A DNA stretch of 64,000 bases from Sinimarinibacterium sp. NLF-5-8 (GCF_010092425.1 NZ_CP048030.1:558001-622000); one strand, 5' to 3'; shown: positions 26,267 to 35,373, counted from the first letter of the stretch. The notes: generated by a model from the sequence alone, not told the origin. Numbers and translations are program-made.

Positions 26267-27340
26267 ATGCGCAAGATTATTCACGTTGATATGGATGCGT
26301 TTTACGCCTCGGTGGAGCAGCGTGATGATCCTTTGCTGCGCGGCAAGCCGGTGGTGGTGGCGTGGAACAGCGCGCGCTCGGTGGTGTGTGCGGCGTCTTA
26401 TGAGGCGCGCCAGTTCGGGGTGCATTCGGCAATGGCGGCGATGCGCGCGCAGCGGTTGTGCCCCCATGCGATTTTTGTGCCGCCGGATTTTGCCCGCTAC
26501 CGCGCGGTATCCCGCCAGGTGCGCGCGATTTTTGCCCGCTATACCGATTTGATCGAACCACTGTCGCTGGACGAGGCGTATCTGGATGTCAGCGACAACC
26601 GCGCGCGCCTGCCCAGCGCCACGGCAACGGCGGCGGCAATTCGTGCGGCGATTTTTGCAGAACTCCATCTCACCGCCTCAGCGGGCATCGCGCCGAACAA
26701 GTTTTTGGCCAAAATCGCCTCGGACTGGCGCAAGCCCAACGGCCAGTTTGTGATTCGTCCGGCGCAGGTCTTGGGTTTTTTGCAGGACTTGCCAGTGGCG
26801 CGCCTGCCCGGCGTGGGCAAGGTGACGCACGACAAGCTGCGGCAGATGGGCATTCGCAGCGTCGGCGATTTGCGTCTGCGCGAGGCCAGCGAACTGGAGC
26901 GCCGCTTCGGTCGCTATGGTCTGCGTTTGGCGCTGCTGGCGCAGGGTATTGACGAGCAGCCAGTGCAGGCCGATCGCCCCACCCAGTCGATTTCTTCAGA
27001 GGACACTTTCAGCGAGGATTTGCGCCGGGATGAGCTGGTGCCGGAGCTGCTGGCAATGGCGGATAAAACCTGGCAGGCCGCCGAAAAATACGGCCATATG
27101 GGACGCACCGTAGTGCTCAAGCTCAAAACCACTGACTTTCGCACGCTTACCCGCAGCATCACGCCGCCGCTGCCACCCAAAGATGCCGAACAACTGCGCG
27201 CGCTGGCACTGCAATTGCTGGCGCGCGTGGCGCTTGATCCGCAGCAGCGTTATCGGCTGGTGGGCGTGGGTTTGAGCAATTTTGTCGAAGGTGACGGCTT
27301 GCAGGCGTCGCTGTTCAGCAAAGATGAGGCCGGGTTTTAG
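26267..27340 (+). CDS. dinB: DNA polymerase IV (Y-family)
   Basis: Error-prone translesion polymerase. The 357-residue protein begins MRKIIHVDMDAFYASVEQRD, with catalytic aspartates near D8, and has the second catalytic pair in SLDEAYLDVS. The thumb has a helix-hairpin-helix (LPGVGKVTHDKLRQMG), followed by the little-finger domain and a C-terminal QASLF-like sequence near the end, a likely beta-clamp-binding motif. ATG 26267 replaces the TTG at 26261. No LexA box was found in the 60-base divergent gap upstream. Confidence 0.95.
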   Translation: MRKIIHVDMDAFYASVEQRDDPLLRGKPVVVAWNSARSVVCAASYEARQFGVHSAMAAMRAQRLCPHAIFVPPDFARYRAVSRQVRAIFARYTDLIEPLSLDEAYLDVSDNRARLPSATATAAAIRAAIFAELHLTASAGIAPNKFLAKIASDWRKPNGQFVIRPAQVLGFLQDLPVARLPGVGKVTHDKLRQMGIRSVGDLRLREASELERRFGRYGLRLALLAQGIDEQPVQADRPTQSISSEDTFSEDLRRDELVPELLAMADKTWQAAEKYGHMGRTVVLKLKTTDFRTLTRSITPPLPPKDAEQLRALALQLLARVALDPQQRYRLVGVGLSNFVEGDGLQASLFSKDEAGF

Positions 27341-27756
27341 CTGCGATTGCGCGTGTCGATCTGCTCATTGAGCGTGCAGAAGTCGTAGAGCACGCCGATC
27401 AAAAACAGCCCGCCGGTGAACAGGTACAGCAGACCGGTGATCCATTTGCCCTGGTAAAAGCGGTGAATGCCAAAGATGCCAACAAACGTCAGCAGCAGCC
27501 ACGCCACCGAGTAATTGACGCTGCCGAGCTTGTAGCGCTGATCGGCGTCACGATCCATGCCGGGGATTAAAAACAGATCGACGATCCAGCCAATGAACAG
27601 CAGTCCCAGGGTAAAAAACCAGAGGATGCCGCTGAGCTGGCGACCATAGTAAAAGCGGTGCGCGCCCATGAATCCGAAGATCCACAGCGCATAGCCAATG
27701 ATCAGACTGTGCGATTTGGGGGCGTTGGCGTCGGGGTTGGCAATAACGGTCGGCAT
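27337..27756 (-). CDS. Protein with two TM2 domains
   Basis: A 139-residue membrane protein with two copies of the TM2 domain (about 16-68 and 81-134). Each has two hydrophobic helices joined by the hallmark turn, FMGAHRFYYG in the first and FGIHRFYQG in the second, ending with DLFLIPG or DFCTL. The duplication is clear internally. TM2 proteins have no agreed bacterial function. The stop overlaps the dinB stop by four bases in convergent orientation. Confidence 0.85.
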   Translation of the reverse strand: MPTVIANPDANAPKSHSLIIGYALWIFGFMGAHRFYYGRQLSGILWFFTLGLLFIGWIVDLFLIPGMDRDADQRYKLGSVNYSVAWLLLTFVGIFGIHRFYQGKWITGLLYLFTGGLFLIGVLYDFCTLNEQIDTRNRS

Positions 27757-27770
27757 GATGGGACTCGCGA

Positions 27771-28388
27771 TCAGATGGCGGTGGCAACGCCAGAATACAC
27801 ATACGTCATGGGCTTGGGGCCGGGCAGATAGCCTTGTTTTAACTCAACAATGTTGAAGCCGCCCGCGCGGATCAGCTCAGGAATATCGCGGTTTAAATTG
27901 CAGCCGCCGGCCAGCGGTTTCCACAGCGGATTGAGGCGATCCTGCCAACGGTGGATGTGGGCATCGGGGGCGATGCCGTGCTCGCAAAACAAAAACTCAC
28001 CGCCGGGCTTGAGCACGCGGCGCAGTTCCTGAATCGCAGGCACTGGGTCGGGAATCGTGCACAGCGTAAAGGTGCACAGCACGGTGTCATAGCTGGCGTC
28101 TTCGGCGTCGATTTGTTCGATCACCAGCGGCACGGTTTCCACCGCAATGGCGATGTTTTGCGCGCGCGCGCGGGCTTTGCGTTGCAGCTCGGCGCTGGGG
28201 TCTACGCCAAAAATCGCCGTGACTTTTTGCGGATCGTAAAACTGCAGATTGAGCCCGCTGCCAATCCCCAGCTCCAGCACCTTGCCGCGCGCGCGTGGCA
28301 CGATCTGCGCGCGCGCTTTCATCACTTGTCCCATGCCGCAGGCGCAGTCGAGCAGGTGCGGCAGGATGTGGCGATCATAAAAACTCAT
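27771..28388 (-). CDS. Class I SAM-dependent methyltransferase
   Basis: A 205-residue enzyme with motif I VLELGIGSGLNLQFY, an acidic end of strand two (FGVDPSAELQRKA), TFTLCTIPDP for motif II and LKPGGEFLFCEHG for motif III. The layout resembles the family that includes phosphatidylethanolamine N-methyltransferases and METTL7-like proteins, so a lipid or small-molecule substrate is possible; nothing here decides it. Likely in an operon with the downstream TM2 gene (14 bases apart). Confidence 0.82.
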   Translation of the reverse strand: MSFYDRHILPHLLDCACGMGQVMKARAQIVPRARGKVLELGIGSGLNLQFYDPQKVTAIFGVDPSAELQRKARARAQNIAIAVETVPLVIEQIDAEDASYDTVLCTFTLCTIPDPVPAIQELRRVLKPGGEFLFCEHGIAPDAHIHRWQDRLNPLWKPLAGGCNLNRDIPELIRAGGFNIVELKQGYLPGPKPMTYVYSGVATAI

Positions 28389-28473
28389 GGCGATTCCGGG
28401 TCAGGCAGCAAGGGTGGGGGACTGTAAAACGCCGTGCAGGATTTTGCTTGCCCCGCGTTTGCGCGCGCCCTTG

Positions 28474-28896
28474 TCACGACGGATCTGGATCGACCTTGAT
28501 CGCACTGCGTGCGACTTTGCCGCCGAGCCGGTTGGCACCGTCAATACCGCTGTAAACAGCATTGGCGATGGCATCGTGTGCGGTCTGGATGGCGCGACTG
28601 GTGTCGCGCGTGGCGGGAATGGCATCGAGTATCGCAAATGGGATTTTGGCAATCCCCAGGTGAATCTGGCGCACGCTTTGGGTGCCGATGCTGATCGCGG
28701 TTTCGGTGAGTTGCTGGGCTGCAGCCATTTGTTGCTGCTGATGCAGGCTGCGCTGGATTTCGCCGAGCCAGATCCGGCTGCTGTGCTGCGCCTGCTCACA
28801 ATCGCGCAGTCGCCGCTGTTGCGCCAGCAGGGTTTTTACGGCCTTGATCAGCAGTGCCGCTGCGATCAGCAGTGCCAGTGGATCAATCCAGTTCAT
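28474..28896 (-). CDS. Membrane-anchored protein of unknown function
   Basis: A 140-residue protein: an N-terminal membrane helix (about 7-20, ALLIAAALLIKAV), a Gln-rich, probably coiled-coil stretch (about 26-65, with HQQQQMAAAQQ), then an amphipathic Ala/Ile-rich segment and a basic end. Its start lies 14 bases inside the upstream gene, which suggests coupled translation and a joint role. No family recognised. Confidence 0.55.
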   Translation of the reverse strand: MNWIDPLALLIAAALLIKAVKTLLAQQRRLRDCEQAQHSSRIWLGEIQRSLHQQQQMAAAQQLTETAISIGTQSVRQIHLGIAKIPFAILDAIPATRDTSRAIQTAHDAIANAVYSGIDGANRLGGKVARSAIKVDPDPS

Positions 28897-29245
28897 GCAA
28901 ACGTACCTCGGCCTTGGCGCCGTGTTGAGCCAGTTGCTGGTGCACCATCTCCAGTGCGCGGCGATAGACGATTTTGTGGATCAGCGCCGGGGCAATCTGC
29001 CCCACCGGCGCGGCCAGTATGGTTTGTTTTTGCGCAAGCTCCAGCGGATTGAGAATCTCGATGCTGATGAGCGTGCGCGGTGGCAGCAGCCGCGCCGCAT
29101 GGGCAGGCAACAGCTGCCACGCCGATTGCAGGGCATGCTGTTCGCGTTCGAGCGCGTCCAGACGCCGCCGCTGGCGCTGAAACAGCCATAAGGTGACGCA
29201 CAGGGCGATCAGCAACAGACCAATCAGTAGACTCAGCCAAAGCAT
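28883..29245 (-). CDS. Small membrane-anchored protein of unknown function
   Basis: A 120-residue protein with a strong N-terminal transmembrane helix (about 2-21, SLLIGLLLIALCVTLWLF), then a basic juxtamembrane stretch (QRQRRRLDALE) continuing as a helix, and a small domain (SIEILNPLELAQKQTILAAP). ATG 29245 is preferred to the TTG at 29251. First of a two-gene unit with the next anchored protein; both look like single-pass, cytoplasm-facing partners. Confidence 0.55.
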   Translation of the reverse strand: MLWLSLLIGLLLIALCVTLWLFQRQRRRLDALEREQHALQSAWQLLPAHAARLLPPRTLISIEILNPLELAQKQTILAAPVGQIAPALIHKIVYRRALEMVHQQLAQHGAKAEVRLHELD

Positions 29246-29347
29246 GGGCAAATATCCGAAGGTGGCATCAGGGGTAAAGTCTAGAACGTTGAGCCACCGC
29301 TTGTGGGGTGGCGCAGGGGCATTACAAAATCGGGGGCATTTGGGGTG

Positions 29348-29374
29348 TTGATTGCAGATTTGTTCTGTTATGAT
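29348..29374 (+). promoter_or_regulatory. Promoter of the tRNA pair
   Basis: TTGATT (29348-29353) and TATGAT (29369-29374) with a 15-base spacer, followed by the GC-rich discriminator tcgcgcccc that is typical of stringently controlled stable-RNA promoters. Confidence 0.5.
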
Positions 29375-29420
29375 TCGCGCCCCTGATCGCTCGTCGGTCA
29401 GAGTTGCAGGGTATACAGCG

Positions 29421-29496
29421 GTGGCCGTAGCTCAGTTGGTAGAGTCCCAGATTGTGATTCTGGTTGTCGCGGGTTCGAGCCCCGTCGGTCACCCCA
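29421..29496 (+). tRNA. hisR: tRNA-His (anticodon GTG)
   Basis: A full cloverleaf with acceptor stem gtggccg/cggtcac, anticodon GTG at 29454-29456, T-arm gggttcgagcccc and encoded CCA at 29494-29496. The base before it (29420) is G and the discriminator base is C, giving the extra G-1:C73 pair that identifies histidine tRNA. Confidence 0.95.
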
Positions 29497-29516
29497 GACC
29501 TTGTATCGTTGCAAGC

Positions 29517-29591
29517 GGGCTGCTAGCTCAAGGGTAGAGCAGCTGACTCTTAATCAGTAGGTTCGGGGTTCGAATCCCTGGCAGCCCACCA
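29517..29591 (+). tRNA. tRNA-Lys (anticodon CTT)
   Basis: A cloverleaf with acceptor stem gggctgc/gcagccc, anticodon CTT at 29549-29551, T-arm with ggttcgaatcc, and encoded CCA at 29589-29591. It lies 20 bases after tRNA-His and is cotranscribed with it. CTT reads AAG codons. Confidence 0.93.
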
Positions 29592-29607
29592 GCAAGTGCA
29601 AAAACAA

Positions 29608-29634
29608 GGCCCGGGATTCCGGGCTTTGCCTTTT
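29608..29634 (+). terminator. Terminator of the tRNA transcript
   Basis: Stem gcccgg (29609-29614), loop gatt, ccgggc (29619-29624), then tttgcctttt. It lies 17 bases after the tRNA-Lys CCA and upstream of ppiD. Confidence 0.6.
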
Positions 29635-29676
29635 CAGACGCCTTAGATTTTTTGGACGCCATCGAGACACATCACC

Positions 29677-31602
29677 ATGCTTCAGCAGATTCGTGACCGC
29701 ACCTCGGGTTTGATCGCCGGCTTTGTTGTCGCCCTGGTCTCCGTACCGTTTGCCTTCTGGGGAATTGATTCCTTCAATTCCGGTGGGGGGGATCCGGTGG
29801 TTGCCAAGGTGGGTGATCAGAAAATCCATGATTCACAGTTTCGCCAGCAATACGACCAGCGCTATCAGCAGTTGGTGCAACTGATGGGCGATAACTTTCG
29901 CGCGGATCTGCTGGACAAGAATCGTTTGCGTGAAGCCGTGCTGCGTGACATGACGCAGGAGTCGATGTTGCGGCAGTACACGCAAAAGCGGGGTTTTTAC
30001 GCCGACGATGCCACGCTGTTTGACGCATTGTCGAACGAGCCGGCGTTTCAGCGCGACGGACGTTTTGATCCGGAAGCCTACCGCGACGCCCTGATGCGCG
30101 TGGGGTTCAGCTCCGAGCGGTATGAAGCGCAGCTGCGCAGCAGCATTGAAATGAATCAGATGCGCGGGTTGCTGGTGGACACTGCTTTCAGTGTTCCGGC
30201 GCAGCGTGAGCAGCTTGCGCGTCTTCAGGGACAGCGCCGGACGCTGCAATACGCGGTGTTTGAACCGGGTAAATATCACGATCGCGTCAAAGTCAGCGAC
30301 GAGGATATTGCCGCCGATTACGACAAGACCCACGCGCGCTACATGGCGCCGGAACGGCTCCGGCTGGACTATGTCGAGCTGTCGCTCGATGCCCTGCCGC
30401 CTGCGGCGCAACCCGCCGATGACATTCTCAAGCCGTTATACGAAGCCGAGCGCGAGGGACGCTTTGCCAGCCAGGAACAGCGCAAGGCCAGCCATATTCT
30501 GATCGGCTTTGGCGCCGATAAGGCTGCGGCCAGGGAAAAGGCCGAGGCACTGATCAAACAACTCGCCGAAGGGGCCGATTTTGCCCAGCTGGCCAAGGAA
30601 AACTCCGAAGATCCTGGCTCCAGGGATCGCGGCGGTGATCTGGGCTGGATCCGTCGTGGGCAGATGGTCAAGGGTTTTGAAGATGCCTTGTTTGCACTGG
30701 ACAAGGGGGCAACCAGCGCCGTGGTTGAAACCGAGTTTGGCTGGCATGTGATCCACCTTGACGATCTCAAGCCCGCCCAGGTGCGGCCGTTTGATGATCC
30801 CCAGGTGCACGCCGAACTGGTGACGCTGTACGAAAATCGTGAGCGGCAGCAGCGTTTTCAGGAAATGTCGGATCGGCTGGAACAGCTGGCCTTTGAAAAT
30901 GCCGACTCATTGGCACCCGTGGCCGAGGCGCTGGGGCTGAAACTGGAAACCACCGACTGGTTCGAGCGTGGCAAGGGCAGCGGCGTTGCCGCCAACGATG
31001 CCGTCTTGTCAGTGGCGTTTTCTCCGGAACTGTTGCAGGACGGCGAAAACAGCAAGCCGATTGCACTGTCGCCCACGGCGCTGGTGGTGATTCGCAAAAA
31101 CGCCTATGAAGCGCCGCGGCAACGGCCACTGGAAGAAGTGCGTGAACAGGTGCGCGAGGCGTTGATCCACGCGCGCGCCACCGAACTGGCAGCGCAGGAA
31201 GCCCAGGAAGTGCTCAATGCGCTGGCGGCGGGAACGCCGTTTCAGGAGATCGTCAGTGCCAAGCGTGGCGAGCTGCGCAATCCCGGCCAGATCACCCGCC
31301 AGGATGACAAGGTGGAAGCGCCGATTCTGGCCGAGGCTTTCAGGATGACGCATCCGGCAGAAGGCAAACTCAGCTATGGGCAGACCACTTTGAGCAACGG
31401 CGCCCACGCCGTGCTGGTGCTCAGTGCCGTGGAGATGCCGGACGCGGCGGCGCTCAAATCCCTGGCGCAGGCGCAGCAGCAAACGCTGAAAGCGCATGAA
31501 GGCGGACTGGCATTTGCCAGCTATATGCAGGTGATTGAAGATCGGGTCGGCGTCAAGCTGATGCTGCCTGCTGCGGATACCACAACGCCTGAGGAACCGT
31601 AA
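29677..31602 (+). CDS. ppiD: Periplasmic folding chaperone/peptidyl-prolyl isomerase PpiD
   Basis: Inner-membrane-anchored chaperone at the SecYEG exit. The 641-residue protein has one N-terminal membrane helix (about 12-31, GLIAGFVVALVSVPFAFWG), a SurA-like N-terminal chaperone domain and a parvulin domain (about 268-365: ASHILIGF, SEDPGSRDRGGDLGWIRRGQM, FGWHVIHLDD). A C-terminal domain resembling a second, degenerate parvulin or chaperone part follows. The length is close to the 623 residues of E. coli PpiD. A strong terminator follows. Confidence 0.92.
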   Translation: MLQQIRDRTSGLIAGFVVALVSVPFAFWGIDSFNSGGGDPVVAKVGDQKIHDSQFRQQYDQRYQQLVQLMGDNFRADLLDKNRLREAVLRDMTQESMLRQYTQKRGFYADDATLFDALSNEPAFQRDGRFDPEAYRDALMRVGFSSERYEAQLRSSIEMNQMRGLLVDTAFSVPAQREQLARLQGQRRTLQYAVFEPGKYHDRVKVSDEDIAADYDKTHARYMAPERLRLDYVELSLDALPPAAQPADDILKPLYEAEREGRFASQEQRKASHILIGFGADKAAAREKAEALIKQLAEGADFAQLAKENSEDPGSRDRGGDLGWIRRGQMVKGFEDALFALDKGATSAVVETEFGWHVIHLDDLKPAQVRPFDDPQVHAELVTLYENRERQQRFQEMSDRLEQLAFENADSLAPVAEALGLKLETTDWFERGKGSGVAANDAVLSVAFSPELLQDGENSKPIALSPTALVVIRKNAYEAPRQRPLEEVREQVREALIHARATELAAQEAQEVLNALAAGTPFQEIVSAKRGELRNPGQITRQDDKVEAPILAEAFRMTHPAEGKLSYGQTTLSNGAHAVLVLSAVEMPDAAALKSLAQAQQQTLKAHEGGLAFASYMQVIEDRVGVKLMLPAADTTTPEEP

Positions 31603-31630
31603 GGCGCGGATCGCATCAGCGCCTGTCCAA

Positions 31631-31665
31631 AGCCGTTCGTGGTTCAATCCGCGAACGGCTTTTTT
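31631..31665 (+). terminator. Rho-independent terminator after ppiD
   Basis: Perfect nine-base arms agccgttcg (31631-31639) and cgaacggct (31652-31660), directly followed by five Ts (31661-31665). Confidence 0.85.
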
Positions 31666-31681
31666 GTGGGGACCTGAATCA

Positions 31682-32929
31682 ATGAAGTTGCATTGGCAGA
31701 TTGCCATCGCCCTGGTCGCGGCATTGGTCGCAGGATCGTTGATCGGCGAAGCGCCGTGGTTCATCCATACCACCAGCTTCATCGGCACGATGTTTCTCAA
31801 TGCCCTGAAGATGCTGATCGTGCCGCTGATCGTCAGCGCCATGATTCATGCCATTCTCGGTTTGAAAGACACGGCGGCGCTGTCACGGCTCGGTGCTGCA
31901 ACAGCAGGGCTTTTTGTCATCACCACCTTGCTGGCGGTGGCGACCGGAATGGCATTGATCAATGGCGTGCAGCCGGGCGTGGTCAATGGGCAGCCTGCCG
32001 GTGCGCTGATGGGGCTGTCGGCGCACACCGATGCGGTATTGGACGGGATTGCCGGGCGTGGCGCCGCCGATGTGGTGGCGGTGTTCCAGCGCATGGTGCC
32101 TGCCAATCTGTTTCAGGCCGCCGTCGATGGCGAGATGCTCGGGTTGATTTTTTTCAGCCTGCTGTTTGGGTTTTTTGCCAGCCGCCTGCCGCCGGATCTG
32201 CGGACGACCCAGCGCCAGTTCTGGGGCGGTCTGTACGAGGTGATGATCGCCATCACCAACTGGGTGATGAAGTTTGCGGCGCTGGGCGTGTTCGGGCTGG
32301 TCGGCAGAACTGTTGCCCAGACGGGGTGGTCGGCGATGCAGCCCATGCTGGTGTTTTTTGTCTGCGTGCTTGCGGGGCTGGTGATCCATGCGCTGCTGAC
32401 GCTTTCGGTGCTGCTCAGGCTGTCGGGACTCAATCCACTGGCGCATCTGCGGGCGATGGTGCCGGTGCTGCTGACGGCGTTTTCGACCAGCTCCTCGGCG
32501 GCCACCCTGCCGGTGACAATGGATCATGTGCAGCGCCGTGGCGCTTCCAGCGGTGTGGCCGGGTTTGTCCTGCCACTGGGTGCCACGGTGAACATGAACG
32601 GCACCGCGCTGTATGAGTGCGCGGTGGCGCTGTTCATTGCCCAGGCTTATGGGCTGGAGCTGTCGCTGGTGACGCAGGCGGTGGTGTTGCTGCTGGCGCT
32701 GCTGACGTCGATCGGCGTGGCCGGGATTCCGTCGGCCAGCCTGGTGGCGATTGCGGTGATTCTGACCGCCGTGGGGTTGCCGCTGGAGGGCATCGGCCTG
32801 GTGCTGGCGGTGGATCGGGTTTTGGATATGTGCCGCACGGCGGTCAACGTGTATTGCGACACGGTGGTGGCGATGATCGTGGCCAAACGCCAAGGGGATG
32901 TGATTGACGATCCCCTTGGCGCCATCTGA
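31682..32929 (+). CDS. Dicarboxylate/amino acid:cation symporter (DAACS family)
   Basis: Sodium- or proton-coupled importer of glutamate/aspartate, C4-dicarboxylates or small amino acids. The 415-residue protein has about eight membrane segments and two hairpins. The serine-rich HP1 motif FSTSSSAATLPVT, the NMNGTALYE motif of TM7 and the substrate-binding DRVLDMCRTAVNVYCD in TM8 are all seen. ATG 31682 has GGGGA upstream; the frame opens at 31664. Arg rather than Thr-type residues in TM8 suit acidic substrates, but the exact one is unknown. Confidence 0.9.
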   Translation: MKLHWQIAIALVAALVAGSLIGEAPWFIHTTSFIGTMFLNALKMLIVPLIVSAMIHAILGLKDTAALSRLGAATAGLFVITTLLAVATGMALINGVQPGVVNGQPAGALMGLSAHTDAVLDGIAGRGAADVVAVFQRMVPANLFQAAVDGEMLGLIFFSLLFGFFASRLPPDLRTTQRQFWGGLYEVMIAITNWVMKFAALGVFGLVGRTVAQTGWSAMQPMLVFFVCVLAGLVIHALLTLSVLLRLSGLNPLAHLRAMVPVLLTAFSTSSSAATLPVTMDHVQRRGASSGVAGFVLPLGATVNMNGTALYECAVALFIAQAYGLELSLVTQAVVLLLALLTSIGVAGIPSASLVAIAVILTAVGLPLEGIGLVLAVDRVLDMCRTAVNVYCDTVVAMIVAKRQGDVIDDPLGAI

Positions 32930-32941
32930 TTTGCGCGCGCG

Positions 32942-33733
32942 TCAGCCGCCCGTGCCCGTGCCCATCCCCATGATGTTGTAGCCAGCATCCACATAAACGA
33001 TCTCGCCGGTGATGCCGGACGCCAGATCCGAGCACAAAAACGCTGCGGCATTGCCGACTTCTTCGATCGTGACATTGCGTTTGAGCGGCGCCGCTTCAGC
33101 GGCTGCGGCGAGCATGCCGCGAAAACCGCTGATGCCCGCTGCGGCCAGGGTTTTGATCGGCCCGGCCGAAATGCCGTTGACGCGAATGCCCTGTTCGCCC
33201 AGCTCTGCGGCCATGAAACGCACATTGGCTTCCAGCGAGGCTTTGGCCGGGCCCATGACGTTGTACATCGGCACCGCGCGCACCGCGCCGAGATAGGTCA
33301 TCGTCAGCATGGCGGCGTTGCGGCCCTGCATCAGCGGACGCGCGGCCTTGCCGAGCGCGGCAAACGAGTAGCTGGAAATATCGTGGGAAATACGAAAGCC
33401 TTCGCGCGTCACCGCATCCAGATACTTGCCGGCGAGCTGATCGCGCGGAGCAAAGCCAATGGAGTGAATCAGGCCATCCAGACCGCCCCATTGATTTTTG
33501 AGCTCGGTAAAGACTTCGTCGATCTGGGCGTCTTCGGTGACGTCCAGCGGCAGCACGATTCTGGAGTTGCAACTGGCGGCAAACTCTTCAACGCGCGCCT
33601 TGAGGCGATCACCCTGGTAGGTAAAGGCCAGCTCGGCGCCTTCACGATGAAAAGCCTCGGCAATGCCGGTGGCAATCGAACGGTCGCTGGCGACGCCAGT
33701 AATCAGCACTTTCTTGCCTGCGAGAAATCCCAT
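32942..33733 (-). CDS. fabI: Enoyl-ACP reductase (NADH)
   Basis: Last step of each fatty acid elongation cycle. The 263-residue SDR protein has the cofactor start [20 protein letters not shown]147 (MTYLG), the catalytic Y157 and K164 ([14 protein letters not shown]), and [10 protein letters not shown], the loop that contacts triclosan in the E. coli enzyme; G93 is unchanged. The C-terminus carries an unusual GTGTGG tail after YNIMGM. Convergent with the symporter, 12 bases between stops. Confidence 0.95.
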   Translation of the reverse strand: MGFLAGKKVLITGVASDRSIATGIAEAFHREGAELAFTYQGDRLKARVEEFAASCNSRIVLPLDVTEDAQIDEVFTELKNQWGGLDGLIHSIGFAPRDQLAGKYLDAVTREGFRISHDISSYSFAALGKAARPLMQGRNAAMLTMTYLGAVRAVPMYNVMGPAKASLEANVRFMAAELGEQGIRVNGISAGPIKTLAAAGISGFRGMLAAAAEAAPLKRNVTIEEVGNAAAFLCSDLASGITGEIVYVDAGYNIMGMGTGTGG

Positions 33734-33808
33734 GAGTTGCTTCCTTGGTTAATCGGTGAAGGGATGCGCAGTGTCCGTGCGCGCTGTGATCCTTTCAAGT
33801 GGAACCAT

Positions 33809-33850
33809 CGCAAAAGCCGCAGTCTGTTGCGCCAGGCTGCGGCTTTTGCG
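33809..33850 (-). terminator. Terminator of the nine-gene envelope operon
   Basis: Perfect 14-base arms (33809-33822 and 33837-33850) with a 14-base loop, 34 bases beyond the last gene of the minus-strand operon. On the minus strand the second arm contains TTTT near its end. It separates the operon from fabI. Confidence 0.7.
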
Positions 33851-33883
33851 AACGGCGAGGGTTCCCGAACCCGCCTTACTGCT

Positions 33884-34870
33884 TCATGACGGCAGGAAGG
33901 TGATCGGATAGTTGGGGTAGGTAAAGGCCGGGACATTCTTGGCGCCAAAGTTCATCATCATCACGCGCTGGATGATTTTGCGCTCAAGATCGGCGTTGTT
34001 GAATGAGCTGGACACCAGCGTGCAGTGGGTGACGGCGCCGTTGGGCGCAATCGTCAGGCTGATGACGATCTTGCCAGCACCCAGATTGGGATTTTCGCGC
34101 GCGGCACGGTTATAGATCGAGGTGATCGCGCCTTTGTTGCGGTCGAATACCAGCTGGATTTCTTCCAGCGTGCGCGCGGCCTTGGGGCTGTTGCCATCCT
34201 GACCGGGTTTGTTGCGGTTGGCGCCCAGTCCCTGCGGTTTTTGGACCTGCGTGGTTTTGCGCTGACCCAGTCCGGTGCCACTGTCCTGACGCCGCTGCTC
34301 GGCGGTTCCGGTGGCGCCGATGCCGCCCGAATCACTGGACGCGGCGCGCGCGATATCCAGACTGCCGCCGCCGCGCGCACCCGTGCCTGCGGCCGCCGCG
34401 ATCGTGTCCGTACTCAACGGCCGGACCTGATCGAACCCGGACAGTGTGTTGTTGCGCAGCGCGGCGAGCTGATCCTTCATCGCCAGCACCCCGGTGTTTT
34501 GCGCTTTTTCGCGCGCGCGATCAATCGCCTGGGCCTGCGAAGGCTGAGGCTTGATCACCGGTTCCGGGCGGGGCGGCGCGCGCGTGGGTTGCGGCTTTTC
34601 AACCGGCTTTTCGGGCTCCGGCTGTGGTTCTGGCGCGGGTGCCGGTTCTTCAACTTGCTCAGCGACTTCGGCGACGTCCTGCAACAGGCTGACGTAGCGG
34701 TCGTCGTCGGCGTCGCCGCCACCGGATTGGGTGTTGTCAAAGCGCAGAAACGGCATGATCAGCGCCAGCAGCAGTGCCGGCAGCGCCAGTGCCAGCATGA
34801 TCCGGCGAAAGCGCCGATCTGCGGCCTCGCCGAGATCCCAGCCTTGCAGATTGACGACGAAGGCGCTCAT
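33884..34870 (-). CDS. TonB-like energy transducer with AgmX/PglI-type C-terminal domain
   Basis: A 328-residue inner-membrane protein. A short cytoplasmic start (MSAFVVNLQGWDLGE) is followed by one membrane helix (about 24-44), an acidic stretch, a Pro/Glu then Pro/Lys/Arg-rich spacer (about 75-115) able to span the periplasm, a Gly/Gln-rich linker, and a C-terminal domain (about 235-328) with FDRNKGAITSIYNRAARENP, GKIVISLTIAPNGAV and ADLERKIIQRV. That C-terminal pattern is the AgmX/PglI type, related in topology to TonB and TolA. Last gene of the operon; starts within the stop of the second TolR-like gene (ATGA). Confidence 0.8.
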   Translation of the reverse strand: MSAFVVNLQGWDLGEAADRRFRRIMLALALPALLLALIMPFLRFDNTQSGGGDADDDRYVSLLQDVAEVAEQVEEPAPAPEPQPEPEKPVEKPQPTRAPPRPEPVIKPQPSQAQAIDRAREKAQNTGVLAMKDQLAALRNNTLSGFDQVRPLSTDTIAAAAGTGARGGGSLDIARAASSDSGGIGATGTAEQRRQDSGTGLGQRKTTQVQKPQGLGANRNKPGQDGNSPKAARTLEEIQLVFDRNKGAITSIYNRAARENPNLGAGKIVISLTIAPNGAVTHCTLVSSSFNNADLERKIIQRVMMMNFGAKNVPAFTYPNYPITFLPS

Positions 34871-35373
34871 TGCAAACCTCCGCTGCCTTTTTCGAGCACG
34901 GCCAGCGAGATCTTGGCAAAGCGCGCTTCGGTACAGGTGGCCATGACCTTCTTCAGCAGGTGATAAGGCACGCTGCGATCGGCCATGATGTTGATTTCGC
35001 CGCGCGTGACGATTTCGGGCTGTGCCGGGTTACGCAGCAACGGCACCCGCAGCAGCTCGTTTTTGAGCACTTCCAGATGGCGTTGCTCGGTTTTTTCGGC
35101 GTCGGCCAGACCCATGATGCGCTGGTTGTTGACCAGGATATCGGTCCTGGTGACCACAATGGCGACCGATTGACGGGGTTGCTCCTGGACGGTGGATTCC
35201 GGCAGTTTGAGTGCTTGCGGGCTGGGCAGCACTTCGACGACCAGCGCGTTGACCAGCAGATACAACACCAGGATGGCAAAAATGTCGATCAGCGAGACGA
35301 TGTTGATTTCCAGCGCGCGCGCAGCCCCACGTTCCTCGCGTTGCAGCCGCCTGATCTTGCGTTCCAGACTCAT
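34867..35373 (-). CDS. TolR/ExbD-like motor protein (second copy)
   Basis: A 168-residue protein with one membrane helix (about 25-45, NIVSLIDIFAILVLYLLVNAL). Its aspartate in SLIDIFAIL is the position of the proton-carrying Asp of TolR/ExbD. A periplasmic domain (about 60-160, IVVTRTDILVNNQ ... INIMADRSVPYHLLKKVM) has the ExbD/TolR fold. It overlaps its neighbours on both sides by four bases. Only about 20-25 per cent like the first copy by eye, so the two probably form a heteromer. Confidence 0.85.
   Translation of the reverse strand: MSLERKIRRLQREERGAARALEINIVSLIDIFAILVLYLLVNALVVEVLPSPQALKLPESTVQEQPRQSVAIVVTRTDILVNNQRIMGLADAEKTEQRHLEVLKNELLRVPLLRNPAQPEIVTRGEINIMADRSVPYHLLKKVMATCTEARFAKISLAVLEKGSGGLQ

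Noticed and set aside
31693-32616. 307-codon plus-strand frame inside the symporter gene, and a 336-codon minus-strand one
   Set aside because: Arg/Gly/Cys-rich out-of-frame reading of the symporter.
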